Notes: generated by a model from the sequence alone, not told the origin. A stretch of 64,000 bases of DNA from Mongoliibacter ruber (GCF_003003005.1 NZ_PVTR01000004.1:186001-250000); one strand, 5' to 3'. Shown: positions 1 through 9,788, counted from the stretch's first letter. Translations and numbers: made by a program.

Positions 1-2121
1 CTTGAAAGTAGTCAAACCTACGATGTCAATGTTATCATCCTCTTGTACCAGATCGTAATCTGAAGGATTGGCAAAAGTCAAAGCCAACATGCCTTGTTTT
101 TTGAGGTTGGTTTCATGAATTCTAGCGAAAGACTTCACTAAAATCGCTCTTACTCCTAGGAACCTTGGCTCCATGGCTGCGTGCTCCCTAGAAGAACCTT
201 CACCGTAGTTTTCATCACCTACGACTATTGAACCTACTCCGTGAAGCTTATATTGCCTTTGTACAGCAGGTACTTCAGCATATTCTCCAGTAAGTTGGTT
301 CTTGACCTTGTTTGTCTCCTCATTGTAAGAGTTTACAGCGCCAATCAACATATTATTGGAGATATTGTCTAAGTGACCTCTGAACCTCAACCAAGGACCT
401 GCCATAGAGATGTGATCAGTGGTACACTTCCCTTTAGCTTTGATCAACAGTTTCAATCCAGTCAAATCAGTACCTTCCCAAGGAGAGAATGGCTCTAGCA
501 ATTCAAGTCTTTCCGATTTTGGATCTACAATTACTTCAACTTGAGATCCATCTTCTGCTGGAGCTTGGTAACCTGCATCCTCTACAGCAAAACCTTTTGT
601 AGGCATTTCCAATCCAGCTGGCTCGTCAAGTCTTACTTGCTGTCCATCTTCGTTGGTAAGCGTATCGGTCATCGGGTTGAAAGTCAAATCACCCGCAATA
701 GCCATTGCAGTAACTACTTCAGGAGAAGCTACAAATGAGTGCGTATTTGGATTACCATCAGCCCTCTTTGCAAAGTTCCTGTTAAATGAAGTGATGATAG
801 AGTTTTTTTCTTGTTTTTCTGCTCCATGTCTAGCCCACTGACCAATACATGGTCCACAAGCGTTAGCCAAGACTACGCCACCCATTTGGCCAAAAGTATC
901 TAAAAAGCCGTCTCTATCGACAGTATATCTCACCAACTCAGAACCTGGTGTGATTGTATATTCTGATTTGGCTACAAGTTTTTTATCCACAGCTTGCTGT
1001 GCCAGAGATGCAGCTCTGGAAATATCTTCATAGGAAGAATTGGTACAAGAACCTATAAGTCCTACTTCCAATTTGGATGGCCAACCGTTTTCTTTCACAG
1101 CTGCTGCAAACTTGGAAAGAGGCCAAGCCAAATCAGGAGTGAAAGGACCATTGATATGTGGCTCAAGTTCAGAAAGATTGATTTCAATCACCTGATCAAA
1201 GTATTTTTCTGGCTCAGCATACACCTCAGCGTCTCCATTCAAGTGTGCTTTGATACCATTTGCCATATCAGCAATATCTCCTCTTTCTGTACCTCTTAGG
1301 TAAGCTTCAGATTTCTCATCGTAGCCAAAAATAGAAGTAGTTGCTCCAATTTCTGCACCCATGTTACAGATTGTTCCTTTCCCTGTAGCGGACAAGGAGT
1401 TGGCACCTTCTCCGAAATATTCTACTACTGCGCCTGTTCCACCTTTTACAGTAAGGATTCCAGCTACTTTAAGAATAACATCCTTGGCTGCAGTCCAACC
1501 TGATAGTTTACCAGTCAACTTCACACCGATCAACTTTGGAAACTTCAACTCCCAAGGCAAGCCTGCCATTACATCACAAGCATCAGCACCACCAACACCA
1601 ATGGCAATCATGCCCAATCCACCTGCATTTGGCGTATGGGAATCTGTTCCTATCATCATTCCACCTGGGAAGGCGTAATTTTCAAGCACTACTTGGTGGA
1701 TGATGCCTGCTCCAGGTTTCCAGAATCCGATGCCATATTTATTGGAAACAGAAGCTAGAAAATCGTAAACTTCTCTGTTTTTGTTTTTGGCTTTGCTCAA
1801 ATCTTCGGTAGCTCCTACTTCAGCTTGGATCAAGTGATCACAGTGAACAGTGGAAGGAACAGCCACCTGACTTCTTCCGGCTTGCATAAATTGTAAAAGT
1901 GCCATTTGCGCAGTAGCATCCTGCATTGCTACTCTATCTGGCTTAAAGTCCACATAAGAAACGCCTCTATCGTAAGCCTGATTGGCTTCACCTTGAGCCA
2001 AATGCGCGTACAATATTTTTTCTGTCAATGTAAGTGGTCTTCCTACTGCTTTTCTGGCAGCCGCTATCCTCTCCGGATATTTAGCATAAACTGCCTTGAT
2101 CATTTCTATATCAAATGCCAT
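1..2121 (-). CDS. acnA: Aconitate hydratase, mitochondrial type (3' end outside window)
   Basis: Isomerises citrate to isocitrate through cis-aconitate in the TCA cycle, in the cytoplasm, using a [4Fe-4S] cluster. Reading the minus strand gives 707 residues from [20 protein letters not shown] to the window edge; the stop codon lies outside. The three cluster ligands are visible as C359 in GSCTNSS and C422/C425 in CGPCIGQW, almost the same positions as in mature mammalian mitochondrial aconitase, and the early HTPNAGG motif is present. Mitochondrial-type enzymes are about 755-780 residues, so roughly 50-70 residues are missing. A TATCTTTG -7-like box on the minus strand (2170-2177) lies about 50 bases before the ATG. 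The short-chain fatty acid transporter gene is upstream in the same direction, 124 bp away. The mitochondrial-type assignment is firm; the symbol is loose, since naming varies among genomes. Confidence 0.95.
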   Translation of the reverse strand, partial: MAFDIEMIKAVYAKYPERIAAARKAVGRPLTLTEKILYAHLAQGEANQAYDRGVSYVDFKPDRVAMQDATAQMALLQFMQAGRSQVAVPSTVHCDHLIQAEVGATEDLSKAKNKNREVYDFLASVSNKYGIGFWKPGAGIIHQVVLENYAFPGGMMIGTDSHTPNAGGLGMIAIGVGGADACDVMAGLPWELKFPKLIGVKLTGKLSGWTAAKDVILKVAGILTVKGGTGAVVEYFGEGANSLSATGKGTICNMGAEIGATTSIFGYDEKSEAYLRGTERGDIADMANGIKAHLNGDAEVYAEPEKYFDQVIEINLSELEPHINGPFTPDLAWPLSKFAAAVKENGWPSKLEVGLIGSCTNSSYEDISRAASLAQQAVDKKLVAKSEYTITPGSELVRYTVDRDGFLDTFGQMGGVVLANACGPCIGQWARHGAEKQEKNSIITSFNRNFAKRADGNPNTHSFVASPEVVTAMAIAGDLTFNPMTDTLTNEDGQQVRLDEPAGLEMPTKGFAVEDAGYQAPAEDGSQVEVIVDPKSERLELLEPFSPWEGTDLTGLKLLIKAKGKCTTDHISMAGPWLRFRGHLDNISNNMLIGAVNSYNEETNKVKNQLTGEYAEVPAVQRQYKLHGVGSIVVGDENYGEGSSREHAAMEPRFLGVRAILVKSFARIHETNLKKQGMLALTFANPSDYDLVQEDDNIDIVGLTTFK

Positions 2122-2245
2122 TGGGAATTGAATTTTATTAAATGTTGAAAAGAATTTCTAAATCGAACGCAAAGATAAAAATATAGGCCAAATTTGGAAG
2201 CGATACCCCTCACTGGCTTGGTATTTATATAGATTATAAAAAGGC

Positions 2246-3550
2246 CTAAGTGACCCCATACCATACAAATAAGCACAATACCACTAAAGCCACCAAAAAG
2301 AAAACTGAAGTGTATTTCAAAATCTCTTTGGCAGATAACCCTGTAATTGAAAGTAATGGTAAAGCCCAAAAAGGCTGCAACATGTTGCTCACTTGATCTC
2401 CATATGCAAAAACCAGAATCATTTTGGAGATATCTATCCCCATCTTACCAGCAGCTTCCATTATTACAGGACCTTGTATAGCCCACTGCCCTCCTCCTGA
2501 TGGTACAAAGAAATTAATCAAAGCAGCGCTAAAAAAAGAAAGCAATGGAAAGGTGTCTGGACCTGATCGCATCACCATATCATCTGCAATCAAAACAAGT
2601 AGGCCGCTGTATTTCATGATTCCCAATATCCCCGCATAAAACGGGAATTGTATCAAAATATCGGTCGCGCCTCTTACAGCTTCACTAAGGTGGGCTACAT
2701 AATTATTGAGACTACCGAAAGCCAGTAAGCCAAATCCCAAAAGGGCAAAGTTGACGAAATTTAAATCCAAGAAACCCCAACCACTGCTCCCGATTTTGAA
2801 AAAATCTACCAAGACCAGGACTAAAATCAAACCTCCTACAACAAGTCCCAATTTATCTTTATCCTTTGCCAACACTTTACTTACTTTTTTGCCTTTTACA
2901 CTTTCATAACCGCTCTTGAAGGTGATTTTAGAAAGGAGAAAAAGTGCTATAATCAAAGAGGTCACAAGGCTAAGGTTTACCCAAATATTGAAACTTGAAA
3001 AAATCGTCTGATTTACTGTTACAATACCTATTGTATCAACTAAAAAATGGTTCTCTTCAGCCACTTTTAAAGTAGATGAACCTGAAAATCCCCCATGCCA
3101 TACCAACATCCCCAAATACCCTGAAGCTGAGACTAGTGGATAATTGATCGCCAATCGATTCACCTCTGCCAATTCTCCTATCTTCCTCGCCAATATAGCA
3201 CCAAATATCAACCCAAAACCCCAATTCAGGTAACCTCCGGCTATTGCTCCCATTCCCGTAAAAAGAACCGCCTGTGTATTGCTTGTAATTGTAGAAGCTA
3301 TTTTATCCAAAAGTGAATTTACCGGTCCAGACATGGCAAGGGTGTGCCCCAAAACCAAGATCAAAATCATCTGCATGGTAAACTCCAAAAGTTCCCAAAA
3401 ACCCATTTTCCAAAAGCTAAGAACTTCAAAAGAGTATCTTGCCAAATTGGAATCAGGAGGAAGCGTCAACGCCAATGCCAAAAGGTAGACAATTAAGCTT
3501 AGTAAAAGTGCAATCTGAAACGTTGAGGGAAATTTCAAATTTATTTTCAT
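2246..3550 (-). CDS. atoE: Short-chain fatty acid transporter, AtoE family
   Basis: Inner-membrane permease of the AtoE/SCFA_trans family, expected to carry short-chain fatty acids such as acetoacetate or butyrate. The 434 residues form about 11-12 hydrophobic segments. Family landmarks are the early FWELLEFTMQM segment and, near residue 360, the NFFVPSGGGQWAIQGP stretch followed by GDQVSNMLQPFWALP. The length matches the family (about 430-470). It is codirectional with the aconitase gene and divergent from a histidine kinase gene 118 bp away. No atoD/atoA CoA-transferase genes are next to it, so substrate is inferred from family only. No terminator is evident between it and the aconitase gene. 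Confidence 0.9.
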   Translation of the reverse strand: MKINLKFPSTFQIALLLSLIVYLLALALTLPPDSNLARYSFEVLSFWKMGFWELLEFTMQMILILVLGHTLAMSGPVNSLLDKIASTITSNTQAVLFTGMGAIAGGYLNWGFGLIFGAILARKIGELAEVNRLAINYPLVSASGYLGMLVWHGGFSGSSTLKVAEENHFLVDTIGIVTVNQTIFSSFNIWVNLSLVTSLIIALFLLSKITFKSGYESVKGKKVSKVLAKDKDKLGLVVGGLILVLVLVDFFKIGSSGWGFLDLNFVNFALLGFGLLAFGSLNNYVAHLSEAVRGATDILIQFPFYAGILGIMKYSGLLVLIADDMVMRSGPDTFPLLSFFSAALINFFVPSGGGQWAIQGPVIMEAAGKMGIDISKMILVFAYGDQVSNMLQPFWALPLLSITGLSAKEILKYTSVFFLVALVVLCLFVWYGVT

Positions 3551-3667
3551 AGTAAAAACACTTAGAATTAATCAAGGTGATTTATCTTGTAAGCATAAAC
3601 AAAAAATAATTAAAAATCTCTGTCTGTTGCAATAATCATTTGTGTCGGGCAGCACCCACATCTACTA

Positions 3668-5428
3668 ATGGAATTTAATATTTTTTCTTTGGTCCTGCTG
3701 ATTTCCGGCGCCACGGTAATTACTCTTTCCTTGGCTATTTTTGAAAGAATCAAAGACTACACAAGAGTTTTTGCCCTTATGATGATCGCCATGGCCATCT
3801 GGGCGATCGGTTACGGTTTCGAATTGGCCAGTGACACACTGGATATGATGTTGTTTTGGATCAAAATCGAGTATATCGGCATTTCATTTGCGCCAGGAAT
3901 TTGGCTGTGGTTTTGTATCAATTATGCAGGACTAGAGAGGTGGACCAGTAGAAATCACTTTATTGGGATATTTGTTGTTCCGGTGATCACATACGGAATG
4001 GTGCTCACCAATAACTGGCATCTTTTTCATTATGCTGAGCTCAGTTTGGCAACGGAAGGTCCTTTCCCTTTACTGGCCATCATACCTGGACCTTGGTACT
4101 ACATTCACATTCTGTTTTTCTACTTGTGCCTTCTTGCCGGCAATGTATTTCTATTTTTTAGGTTTAAAAATTCAGATTCATTGTACAGAAAACAGACTTA
4201 TCTGCTTATTGCGGCAGGGGTCATTCCATGGACAGTCAATCTAGCTTATATGTTAGGTTATCGATTATTTGATCACATAGATTTCACACCATTTGCATTT
4301 CTGTTTGTATATATTATTGTCGCTATTGGGTTGTTAAGGTATAGGCTTTTCAATATTCGACCTATAGCCAGGGATAAAGTGATTCAGGTCATGGCGCAGG
4401 GAGTTTTGATCCTTGACAGTACAAATAGAATAATCGACTTAAACCCTAAAATGTACAGCATTCTAAACAACCCGGAAAAACCTATTGGTATGTACGTTCA
4501 GGAATATTTTCCCGATCAAATAGAATTTTTAAACCTGTTAGACTCAAAGACCAGTTCGAACACAAACATTGATCTAAGAAATGATGGTCAGCTATTGAGC
4601 TATTTTGTAGATACATCCTGCATTTTCAACCGGAAAAATGAATTTACAGGTTTGTTGGTCATATTTAATGATATTACGGAAAGCCGCAAAAAGGAAAAAC
4701 AGCTTAATACTAATGCCGAAGAATTAAAACAAATGAATTCGCTGAAAGACAAGCTTTTCAGCATTATTTCCCATGACTTGAAGGGGCCTATATTCGGAAT
4801 CCAGGAACTGCTCAAACTGACTGAGGAAGGCTCTGTCAGTAAAGACGAGTTTTTTGAAATAATACCTGATATATCGAAGAATATAAATTCCGTATCCACC
4901 CTGCTGGAAAATCTTCTAGCTTGGACCTCTTCGCAGTTGAGAGGTGAGTTTGTTGACCAAAAAGAATTTGACCTAGGACCATTACTTGATCACCATTTTT
5001 CCTTATTTCATAAAAAAGCAAAAGAAAAAAGAATCAACCTCAAGCTAGAAAAAGCAGGGAATCTTAAAGTATTTGCAGACAGAAACATGATAGATCTGGT
5101 AATTAGAAACTTATTAAGTAATGCGGTCAAATTCTCAGGCTTAGGAGATCAGATCCTCTTTTCAGCCTCTGAGGCACTCGATGATGTGCTGATAGAAATC
5201 ATAGATACTGGAATGGGAATTTCAGAAAGTAACCTGCAAAAATTGAATTCCGGTGAATCGTTTACGACTTCCGGGAAAAATCAGGAAATGGGAACTGGTT
5301 TAGGCTTGATCCTGGTGAAGGAGTATGTTCAAAAAAATGGAGGTAATCTGATTATCAAAAGTGAATTGAACAAAGGAAGTCTTTTCAGTTTCCGTCTTCC
5401 CAAAAACACTTCCAATTCTGACTTATAA
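3668..5428 (+). CDS. Membrane sensor histidine kinase with 7TM N-terminal domain and PAS domain
   Basis: Signal-transducing kinase that should autophosphorylate a histidine and pass phosphate to a response regulator. Residues 1-230 hold seven hydrophobic segments of the HK 7TM type (pattern near WAIGYGFELASDTLDMMLFW). A PAS domain follows (about 240-345), ending in VIFNDITESRKKE. The dimerisation domain has H369 in IISHDLKGPIFG, and the ATPase domain has the N box NLLSNAVKFSG, the G1 box DTGMGIS and the G2 box GTGLGLIL near residue 560. No response regulator gene is adjacent, so it is an orphan kinase. Its last two codons overlap those of the convergent acyl-CoA reductase in the palindrome TTATAA. 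The signal is unknown; family members often sense small or hydrophobic ligands through the 7TM part. Confidence 0.92.
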   Translation: MEFNIFSLVLLISGATVITLSLAIFERIKDYTRVFALMMIAMAIWAIGYGFELASDTLDMMLFWIKIEYIGISFAPGIWLWFCINYAGLERWTSRNHFIGIFVVPVITYGMVLTNNWHLFHYAELSLATEGPFPLLAIIPGPWYYIHILFFYLCLLAGNVFLFFRFKNSDSLYRKQTYLLIAAGVIPWTVNLAYMLGYRLFDHIDFTPFAFLFVYIIVAIGLLRYRLFNIRPIARDKVIQVMAQGVLILDSTNRIIDLNPKMYSILNNPEKPIGMYVQEYFPDQIEFLNLLDSKTSSNTNIDLRNDGQLLSYFVDTSCIFNRKNEFTGLLVIFNDITESRKKEKQLNTNAEELKQMNSLKDKLFSIISHDLKGPIFGIQELLKLTEEGSVSKDEFFEIIPDISKNINSVSTLLENLLAWTSSQLRGEFVDQKEFDLGPLLDHHFSLFHKKAKEKRINLKLEKAGNLKVFADRNMIDLVIRNLLSNAVKFSGLGDQILFSASEALDDVLIEIIDTGMGISESNLQKLNSGESFTTSGKNQEMGTGLGLILVKEYVQKNGGNLIIKSELNKGSLFSFRLPKNTSNSDL

Positions 5429-6436
5429 ATCCTTCAGAAAAGAAATCGTGTCTATTCCATCGGAATAGTCAGACAAAGAAGGACACTGGGCCTGTCCGAA
5501 ATCAAAGCTGCCAGGATACCAAGCCTTGTTACTGACAATACACTGGATTTTGGTGGACTTTTCCTTCATTTTCTTTTCTAGACTGTTTTGATCTGAATAC
5601 ACTTCAAAATATAAAACAGATATTGGTGATACCAATTCTTCGTTCTCTTTCAGGAGCAAAAATCCATTGTCTAGATGATCTTCGCCATTTACCAAATAAA
5701 TTGATTTATTGTAATCGTAGTTATTTCTGTATTTGTGATGGTCTGCTAGAGAGTTAAATTCCTCAACAGCGTCTAACAGATCTTTTAGAATATCTCTGTT
5801 TGGAATATACACCTTAGATACATTTCTACAACCAAGACCAAAGTACTGGAAAATATCTTTCCCTAAGGATAGAAAATCTTCTGGTTTTTCTTCTCCATTC
5901 AGCACGGCTACCGATGTCCTGTTTTTTCTGATGATATGAGGATACTTCCCGAAATAATAATCAAAATACCTTGAAGAATTATCACTTCCCGTAGCAATGT
6001 AGGCATCTTTATTTTTCAGCATTTCTTCAAAAGTTACCAACTCTTCAAACTGCGGCTCAATTTCCATCAGGGTTGACACCAACCATTTTATGGATTCAGA
6101 ATCAGAAGAACTGAGTTTTACCGCTGCCCTATGCCCAGTAATCAACACACAAAGTAAATCATGGAACCCTACGGCAGGAATGTTTCCTGCCAGCATCAAA
6201 CCTATGGTTTTTGGTTCCATATCAGGATTGAGCTTGTATGGACTGATCCAATCCTCCAGGCTTTCCTTCTTCAAAAATAACTGTAAACCTGAAAAAGCTT
6301 CCTTCACATTTTCTTGTGTAAACCAGCTATTATTATTTTTGATTCTTCTTGAAAGCTCTTCAAACTCTTCTCCAGACAGAGTGGAAACCCTATCTCCAAG
6401 TTTTGCAAAAGCATTGATTCTTTCTTTTAAAAGCAT
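5423..6436 (-). CDS. Acyl-CoA reductase, LuxC family
   Basis: NAD(P)H-dependent reductase of the LuxC/acyl-CoA reductase family, expected to turn an activated fatty acid into an aldehyde. The start at 6436 gives 337 residues beginning MLLKERINAFAKLG. ATGs at 6448 and 6499 are also in frame, but a minus-strand TATCTTTG box at 6458-6465 fits a -7 element and would put the transcript start downstream of 6499. The nucleotide-binding core shows GLMLAGNIPAVGFHDLL and SVAVLNGEEKPEDF; the probable nucleophile is the Cys in YFGLGCRNVSKV, the position used by LuxC. It is divergent from a dicluster ferredoxin gene. No luxA/luxB or luxD homologue is near, so this is not bioluminescence; the substrate is unknown. 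Confidence 0.88.
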   Translation of the reverse strand: MLLKERINAFAKLGDRVSTLSGEEFEELSRRIKNNNSWFTQENVKEAFSGLQLFLKKESLEDWISPYKLNPDMEPKTIGLMLAGNIPAVGFHDLLCVLITGHRAAVKLSSSDSESIKWLVSTLMEIEPQFEELVTFEEMLKNKDAYIATGSDNSSRYFDYYFGKYPHIIRKNRTSVAVLNGEEKPEDFLSLGKDIFQYFGLGCRNVSKVYIPNRDILKDLLDAVEEFNSLADHHKYRNNYDYNKSIYLVNGEDHLDNGFLLLKENEELVSPISVLYFEVYSDQNSLEKKMKEKSTKIQCIVSNKAWYPGSFDFGQAQCPSLSDYSDGIDTISFLKDL

Positions 6437-6457
6437 ATTTTGAAACATTGAGTTGCA

Positions 6458-6465
6458 AAGATATT
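6458..6465 (-). promoter_or_regulatory. Probable -7 box for acyl-CoA reductase gene
   Basis: CAAAGATA on the plus strand reads TATCTTTG on the minus strand and matches the Bacteroidota -7 consensus TAnnTTTG. No good -33 TTTG is seen at the usual distance. If real, it gives a leader of only about 5-20 bases and rules out the longest reading of the gene. Confidence 0.35.
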
Positions 6466-6528
6466 GATTATAAAAGAAACCGTACTTTGCTAGAATCAAT
6501 ATAAATTAGTTAGCATGACAACTTTTTT

Positions 6529-6561
6529 TTTGCTTCATTGGTTATTTGATTATTAATTTTG
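6529..6561 (+). promoter_or_regulatory. Bacteroidota-type promoter for ferredoxin gene
   Basis: TTTG at 6529-6532 and TAATTTTG at 6554-6561 are 21 bases apart and match the -33/-7 consensus TTTG-N19..21-TAnnTTTG. The expected transcript start is near 6567, about 20 bases before the ferredoxin ATG. Confidence 0.6.
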
Positions 6562-6586
6562 CGCTGATATAAAAAAAGAATTTGAT

Positions 6587-6934
6587 ATGGCTATAATGAT
6601 AACTGACGAATGTATCAATTGTGGTGCATGCGAACCTGAGTGTCCAAACACAGCAATCTACGAAGGTGGCATAGAATGGACTTGGGCTGGTGGCACCAAT
6701 TTGAAAGAGGTAACTCTTGAAGATGGTACGGTGGTAGATGCTCATGAAAAGCAAGAACCTGTTTCAGATGAATTTTATTACATCGTGACTGATAAGTGTA
6801 CAGAATGTACTGGCTTTCATGAAGAGCCTCAATGTGCTGCTGTTTGCCCAGTAGATTGCTGCGTAGATGATCCAGATCACCGAGAAAGTGAAGAATCGCT
6901 TCTTGCGAAGAAAATACATATGCATGGTGAATAA
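6587..6934 (+). CDS. 2[4Fe-4S] dicluster ferredoxin, Alvin type
   Basis: Small cytoplasmic electron carrier of 115 residues. The first cluster motif is [12 protein letters not shown] near residues 11-22. The second is [13 protein letters not shown]...C-P near residues 66-83, with eight residues between the second and third cysteines; this longer loop is typical of Allochromatium-type ferredoxins, which have very low potentials. About 45 residues separate the two motifs. It has its own promoter and terminator and is divergent from the acyl-CoA reductase gene. From memory this pairing is common in Bacteroidota genomes, which hints that the ferredoxin may serve the reductase or an enzyme coexpressed with it; that link is inference. 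Confidence 0.93.
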   Translation: MAIMITDECINCGACEPECPNTAIYEGGIEWTWAGGTNLKEVTLEDGTVVDAHEKQEPVSDEFYYIVTDKCTECTGFHEEPQCAAVCPVDCCVDDPDHRESEESLLAKKIHMHGE

Positions 6935-6953
6935 AAGGGGCTTAGCCTCTTTT
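6933..6953 (+). terminator. Terminator of ferredoxin gene
   Basis: AAAAGGGGC - TTA - GCCTCTTTT forms a 9-bp stem with one G-T pair and a 3-base loop, followed by ATTTTTTT. It overlaps the TAA stop codon. Confidence 0.8.
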
Positions 6954-7118
6954 ATTTTTTTAAATAAACGGTGTAAACACCCCTGATTTTAAGCTGTTTA
7001 TTCCACCTAATGCCTGTTTCATTTAAAAAAACTATAAAATACCTTGAATATATTTTGTGAATTGGTTTAACTTGGAGCTCAATTTATACCAAACACAAAC
7101 AACAAAATTCTTTGGAAA

Positions 7119-7448
7119 GTGGAAGATAACAGAGGAAATGACAGAGAAGAGATCTTCTCTAAAAGGGTTAAAGCCGGTAAAAGGACTTATTTTTTTGATG
7201 TTAAATCAACCAGGTCAAATGATTACTATTTGACAATAACAGAAAGCAAAAGAAAGCTAAAAGATGATGGTTTTGTTTTCGAAAAACACAAAATTTTCCT
7301 TTACAAAGAAGATTTTGGTAAATTTCTAGAAGCCCTTCAAGACGCTGTGGATCATGTGAAAAACGACTTGATGTCAGACTTTGACTTTTCACAATTTGAC
7401 AAAGAAGAATCAGAAACAGAATTTGACGATGAATTAAAGTGGGATTAA
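7119..7448 (+). CDS. PUR-family DNA/RNA-binding protein (DUF3276)
   Basis: A 109-residue protein of the DUF3276/PUR family, related to eukaryotic Pur-alpha and Borrelia BpuR, which bind single-stranded nucleic acid through a Whirly-like fold. The core shows IFSKRVKAGKRTYFFDVK, YLTITESKRK and KIFLYKEDFGKF; the C-terminal third is strongly acidic (SDFDFSQFDKEESETE). The start is GTG at 7119, because no in-frame ATG precedes the conserved core. It lies alone between the ferredoxin terminator and an 84-bp inverted-repeat structure that precedes the next gene. A role as a global nucleic-acid-binding regulator is known for relatives and only inferred here. Confidence 0.88.
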   Translation: MEDNRGNDREEIFSKRVKAGKRTYFFDVKSTRSNDYYLTITESKRKLKDDGFVFEKHKIFLYKEDFGKFLEALQDAVDHVKNDLMSDFDFSQFDKEESETEFDDELKWD

Positions 7449-7469
7449 TTCCTGTATTTGTTCATCTTT

Positions 7470-7553
7470 AGAGAAAGAATTTCAACATTGACAAATTCGT
7501 TTTGTCTTTGATCACTTAATGCATAAATTAGGTAGTGTTGAAATTCTTTCTCT
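7470..7553. repeat. Long nested inverted repeat upstream of AI-2E-type gene
   Basis: AGAGAAAGAATTTCAACA at 7470-7487 is an exact 18-bp inverted match of 7536-7553. Inside lies a second hairpin, GACAAA (7490-7495) with TTTGTC (7501-7506). The right arm ends 12 bases before the ATG at 7566, so when transcribed it could pair close to the ribosome entry site. It could also act as a terminator for the preceding gene, since T's follow the right arm (7553-7557). Confidence 0.8.
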
Positions 7554-7565
7554 TTTTGCTTGTAT

Positions 7566-8648
7566 ATGAAAAAACCCATTGTATATCTACTTGTCACCAT
7601 CTTGCTGCTCTTTATAGTAGGCTGGTATTTTTCCAACATCACGCTATACTTCATATTTTCATTGGTAATAGCTGCCATCCTGAGGCCGCTTACCAATAAG
7701 ATCAATGGTTTTCATGTTTTGGGTCAGAATGTCCCAAGGTGGATAGCAATTATCATCTCTTTCCTATTCATTGCACTTTTCATATTTTTTGTAGGTCTTC
7801 TATTTATTCCATTGATAAGTGCACAGGTCAAAAATATTGCCTCTTATGACATGGATTACATCTACGAACAAATACAAAATCCTGTTGGAAAAGTTGAGGA
7901 TATATTGATTCGTTATGACATTGTCTCCAGCGAACCCGGTTTCTTGATCACTCAAGTAAGGGAGACACTGATATCAAGTTTTTCAGCTATCAATATTCAG
8001 GGTATACTAAACACGATAGTAAATACAACCAGCTCATTTTTCATTGCTGTGATGGCCCTCACTTTCATAACGTTTTTTTTGCTATTGGAAAATGGTCTTT
8101 TGAGGAGAAACATCATGAACCTTATACCTAATTCATATTTTGAGTTAGCTGTATCCACATTCAACAAAGTAGAGCGGTTGCTGTCAAATTACCTTGTGGG
8201 ATTATTTATTCAGTTGATCTGCATATTTTCCATTGCAGCAATTGGATTGACTTTGGTGGGGATAGAATATGCTTTGACCATAGCCATGTTTGCGGCCGTC
8301 GCGAACTTGATACCTTATGCAGGGCCGATCTTAGGTGCCACTTTCGGGGTCATTGTAGGTCTTTCTACGGGCGATTATACTGGATCAAATGAAATAGTTT
8401 TCATGATCATCAGAATTTTGGCGGTTTTTTCTGTAGTCCAGGTTACTGACAATGTGATCTTACAACCCCTTATTTTTTCTAAATCTGTAAAAGCACATCC
8501 ACTTGAAATATTTGTTGTTATCTTTGCCGGTGCAAAAATCGCCGGTATACTCGGGATGATTTTTGCAATTCCTGTTTATACGATTTTTAGAGTTTCATTT
8601 TTGGAATTCTTCAGAGGATATAAGGAATATAGAATATTCAAAGTTTAA
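7566..8648 (+). CDS. AI-2E family transporter (UPF0118)
   Basis: Inner-membrane protein of 360 residues in the AI-2E exporter/YdiK/TqsA family, which includes autoinducer-2 exporters and Na+/H+ antiporter-like members. It has about eight hydrophobic segments: three early, a soluble middle part (about 85-140), then FITFFLLLENGLLRRNI and the conserved stretch ANLIPYAGPILGATFGVIVGL near residue 245, with DNVILQPLIFSKSVKAHPLEIFVVI near 300. An upstream TTG at 7560 is in frame, but ATG at 7566 is preferred. ychF follows after 14 bases, so the two are probably one transcript. The substrate cannot be told from sequence. Confidence 0.9.
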   Translation: MKKPIVYLLVTILLLFIVGWYFSNITLYFIFSLVIAAILRPLTNKINGFHVLGQNVPRWIAIIISFLFIALFIFFVGLLFIPLISAQVKNIASYDMDYIYEQIQNPVGKVEDILIRYDIVSSEPGFLITQVRETLISSFSAINIQGILNTIVNTTSSFFIAVMALTFITFFLLLENGLLRRNIMNLIPNSYFELAVSTFNKVERLLSNYLVGLFIQLICIFSIAAIGLTLVGIEYALTIAMFAAVANLIPYAGPILGATFGVIVGLSTGDYTGSNEIVFMIIRILAVFSVVQVTDNVILQPLIFSKSVKAHPLEIFVVIFAGAKIAGILGMIFAIPVYTIFRVSFLEFFRGYKEYRIFKV

Positions 8649-8662
8649 AAAAACCATCTTCA

Positions 8663-9760
8663 ATGGCATTACAATGTGGCATCGTTGGCTTACCCAACGT
8701 AGGAAAATCAACACTATTCAACGCACTTTCAAGTGCTAAAGCAGAAGCAGCAAATTTCCCTTTTTGTACAATAGAACCTAACGTAGGCGTAGTAACAGTA
8801 CCTGACAGCCGACTCAAAACCCTAGAATCACTTGTAAAACCTCATAAGGTAATCCCTACCGTGATTGAATTTGTAGATATTGCAGGTCTGGTCAAAGGTG
8901 CAAGCAAAGGAGAAGGCCTGGGCAATAAATTCTTGGCCAACATCAGAGAGGTAGACGCTATCGTTCATGTTATAAGGTGTTTTCAAGATGACAACGTAGT
9001 CCACGTTGCGGGTGGTGTAGACCCTGTATTTGACAAAGAAGTCATAGATACTGAGTTACAGCTCAAGGACATTGAGTCGGTAGATAAAAAAATTGCCCGA
9101 TTGGAAAAAATAGCAAAATCAGGTGATGCCAAAGCCCGAAAGGAGCTTGAAGTACTCATGAGGTTTAAAGAAGGACTTCAAGCTGGAAAAAATGCACGTG
9201 CCATAGAAGCTGAAAAGGAAGATCTGGAAGTACTGAGAGACTTACACCTTCTTACAATCAAACCAGTATTGTATGTAGCTAACGTTGATGAAGGCAGTAT
9301 CTTAACGGGAAATGCATTTGTTGACAAACTCAAGGAGGATATCAAGGACGAGAATGCTGAAGTTATCATTCTGTGTGCTGCAATTGAATCACAGATTGCA
9401 GAATTTGATGATGCCGAGGAAAAAGAAATGTTCCTTTCTGAATACGGTTTGGATGAAAGTGGCATGAATAAACTTATTTCAGGAGCCTATAAATTACTTA
9501 ACTTGATCACCTACTTCACAGCTGGAGTTCAGGAGGTTCGTGCCTGGACTATCAAGCGTGGGTGGAAGGCTCCACAAGCAGCTGGAGTAATTCATACGGA
9601 TTTTGAAAGAGGTTTTATCAAAGCTGAAGTAATCAAATTACATGATTATGAAAATTTCAAAACAGAAGCAGCTTGCCGAGAAAATGGAAAAATTGCGATA
9701 GAAGGCAAAGAATACATCGTAAAAGATGGAGATATTATGCATTTTAGGTTCAATGTATAA
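8663..9760 (+). CDS. ychF: Redox-responsive ATPase YchF (OLA1 family)
   Basis: P-loop NTPase of 365 residues that prefers ATP to GTP and associates with ribosomes; linked to stress responses in other bacteria. Visible motifs are the P-loop GLPNVGKS at residues 8-15, switch [22 protein letters not shown] near 71-90, the NVDE motif (in place of NKxD, which explains ATP use), and the C-terminal TGS-like domain beginning near [15 protein letters not shown]. The length matches the family (about 363-367). It follows the AI-2E family gene by 14 bases. No terminator is seen after it; 99 AT-rich bases separate it from the Cas6-like gene. Confidence 0.97.
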   Translation: MALQCGIVGLPNVGKSTLFNALSSAKAEAANFPFCTIEPNVGVVTVPDSRLKTLESLVKPHKVIPTVIEFVDIAGLVKGASKGEGLGNKFLANIREVDAIVHVIRCFQDDNVVHVAGGVDPVFDKEVIDTELQLKDIESVDKKIARLEKIAKSGDAKARKELEVLMRFKEGLQAGKNARAIEAEKEDLEVLRDLHLLTIKPVLYVANVDEGSILTGNAFVDKLKEDIKDENAEVIILCAAIESQIAEFDDAEEKEMFLSEYGLDESGMNKLISGAYKLLNLITYFTAGVQEVRAWTIKRGWKAPQAAGVIHTDFERGFIKAEVIKLHDYENFKTEAACRENGKIAIEGKEYIVKDGDIMHFRFNV

Positions 9761-9780
9761 TAAATTGTGAAAAATATTTG

Positions 9781-9788
9781 TACTTTTG
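9781..9788 (+). promoter_or_regulatory. Possible -7 box for the cas6-like gene
   Basis: TACTTTTG matches TAnnTTTG. The nearest TTG upstream is 13 bases away, shorter than usual, so the -33 half is weak. If used, the mRNA would carry an AT-rich leader of about 65 bases. Confidence 0.35.

Noticed and set aside
5423-6934. Bioluminescence operon
   Set aside because: Only a LuxC-like reductase is present; there are no luxA, luxB, luxD or luxE genes.
7445-7705. 86-residue minus-strand frame
   Set aside because: It runs across the inverted repeat and the start of the AI-2E family gene, has no family resemblance and looks like a shadow.
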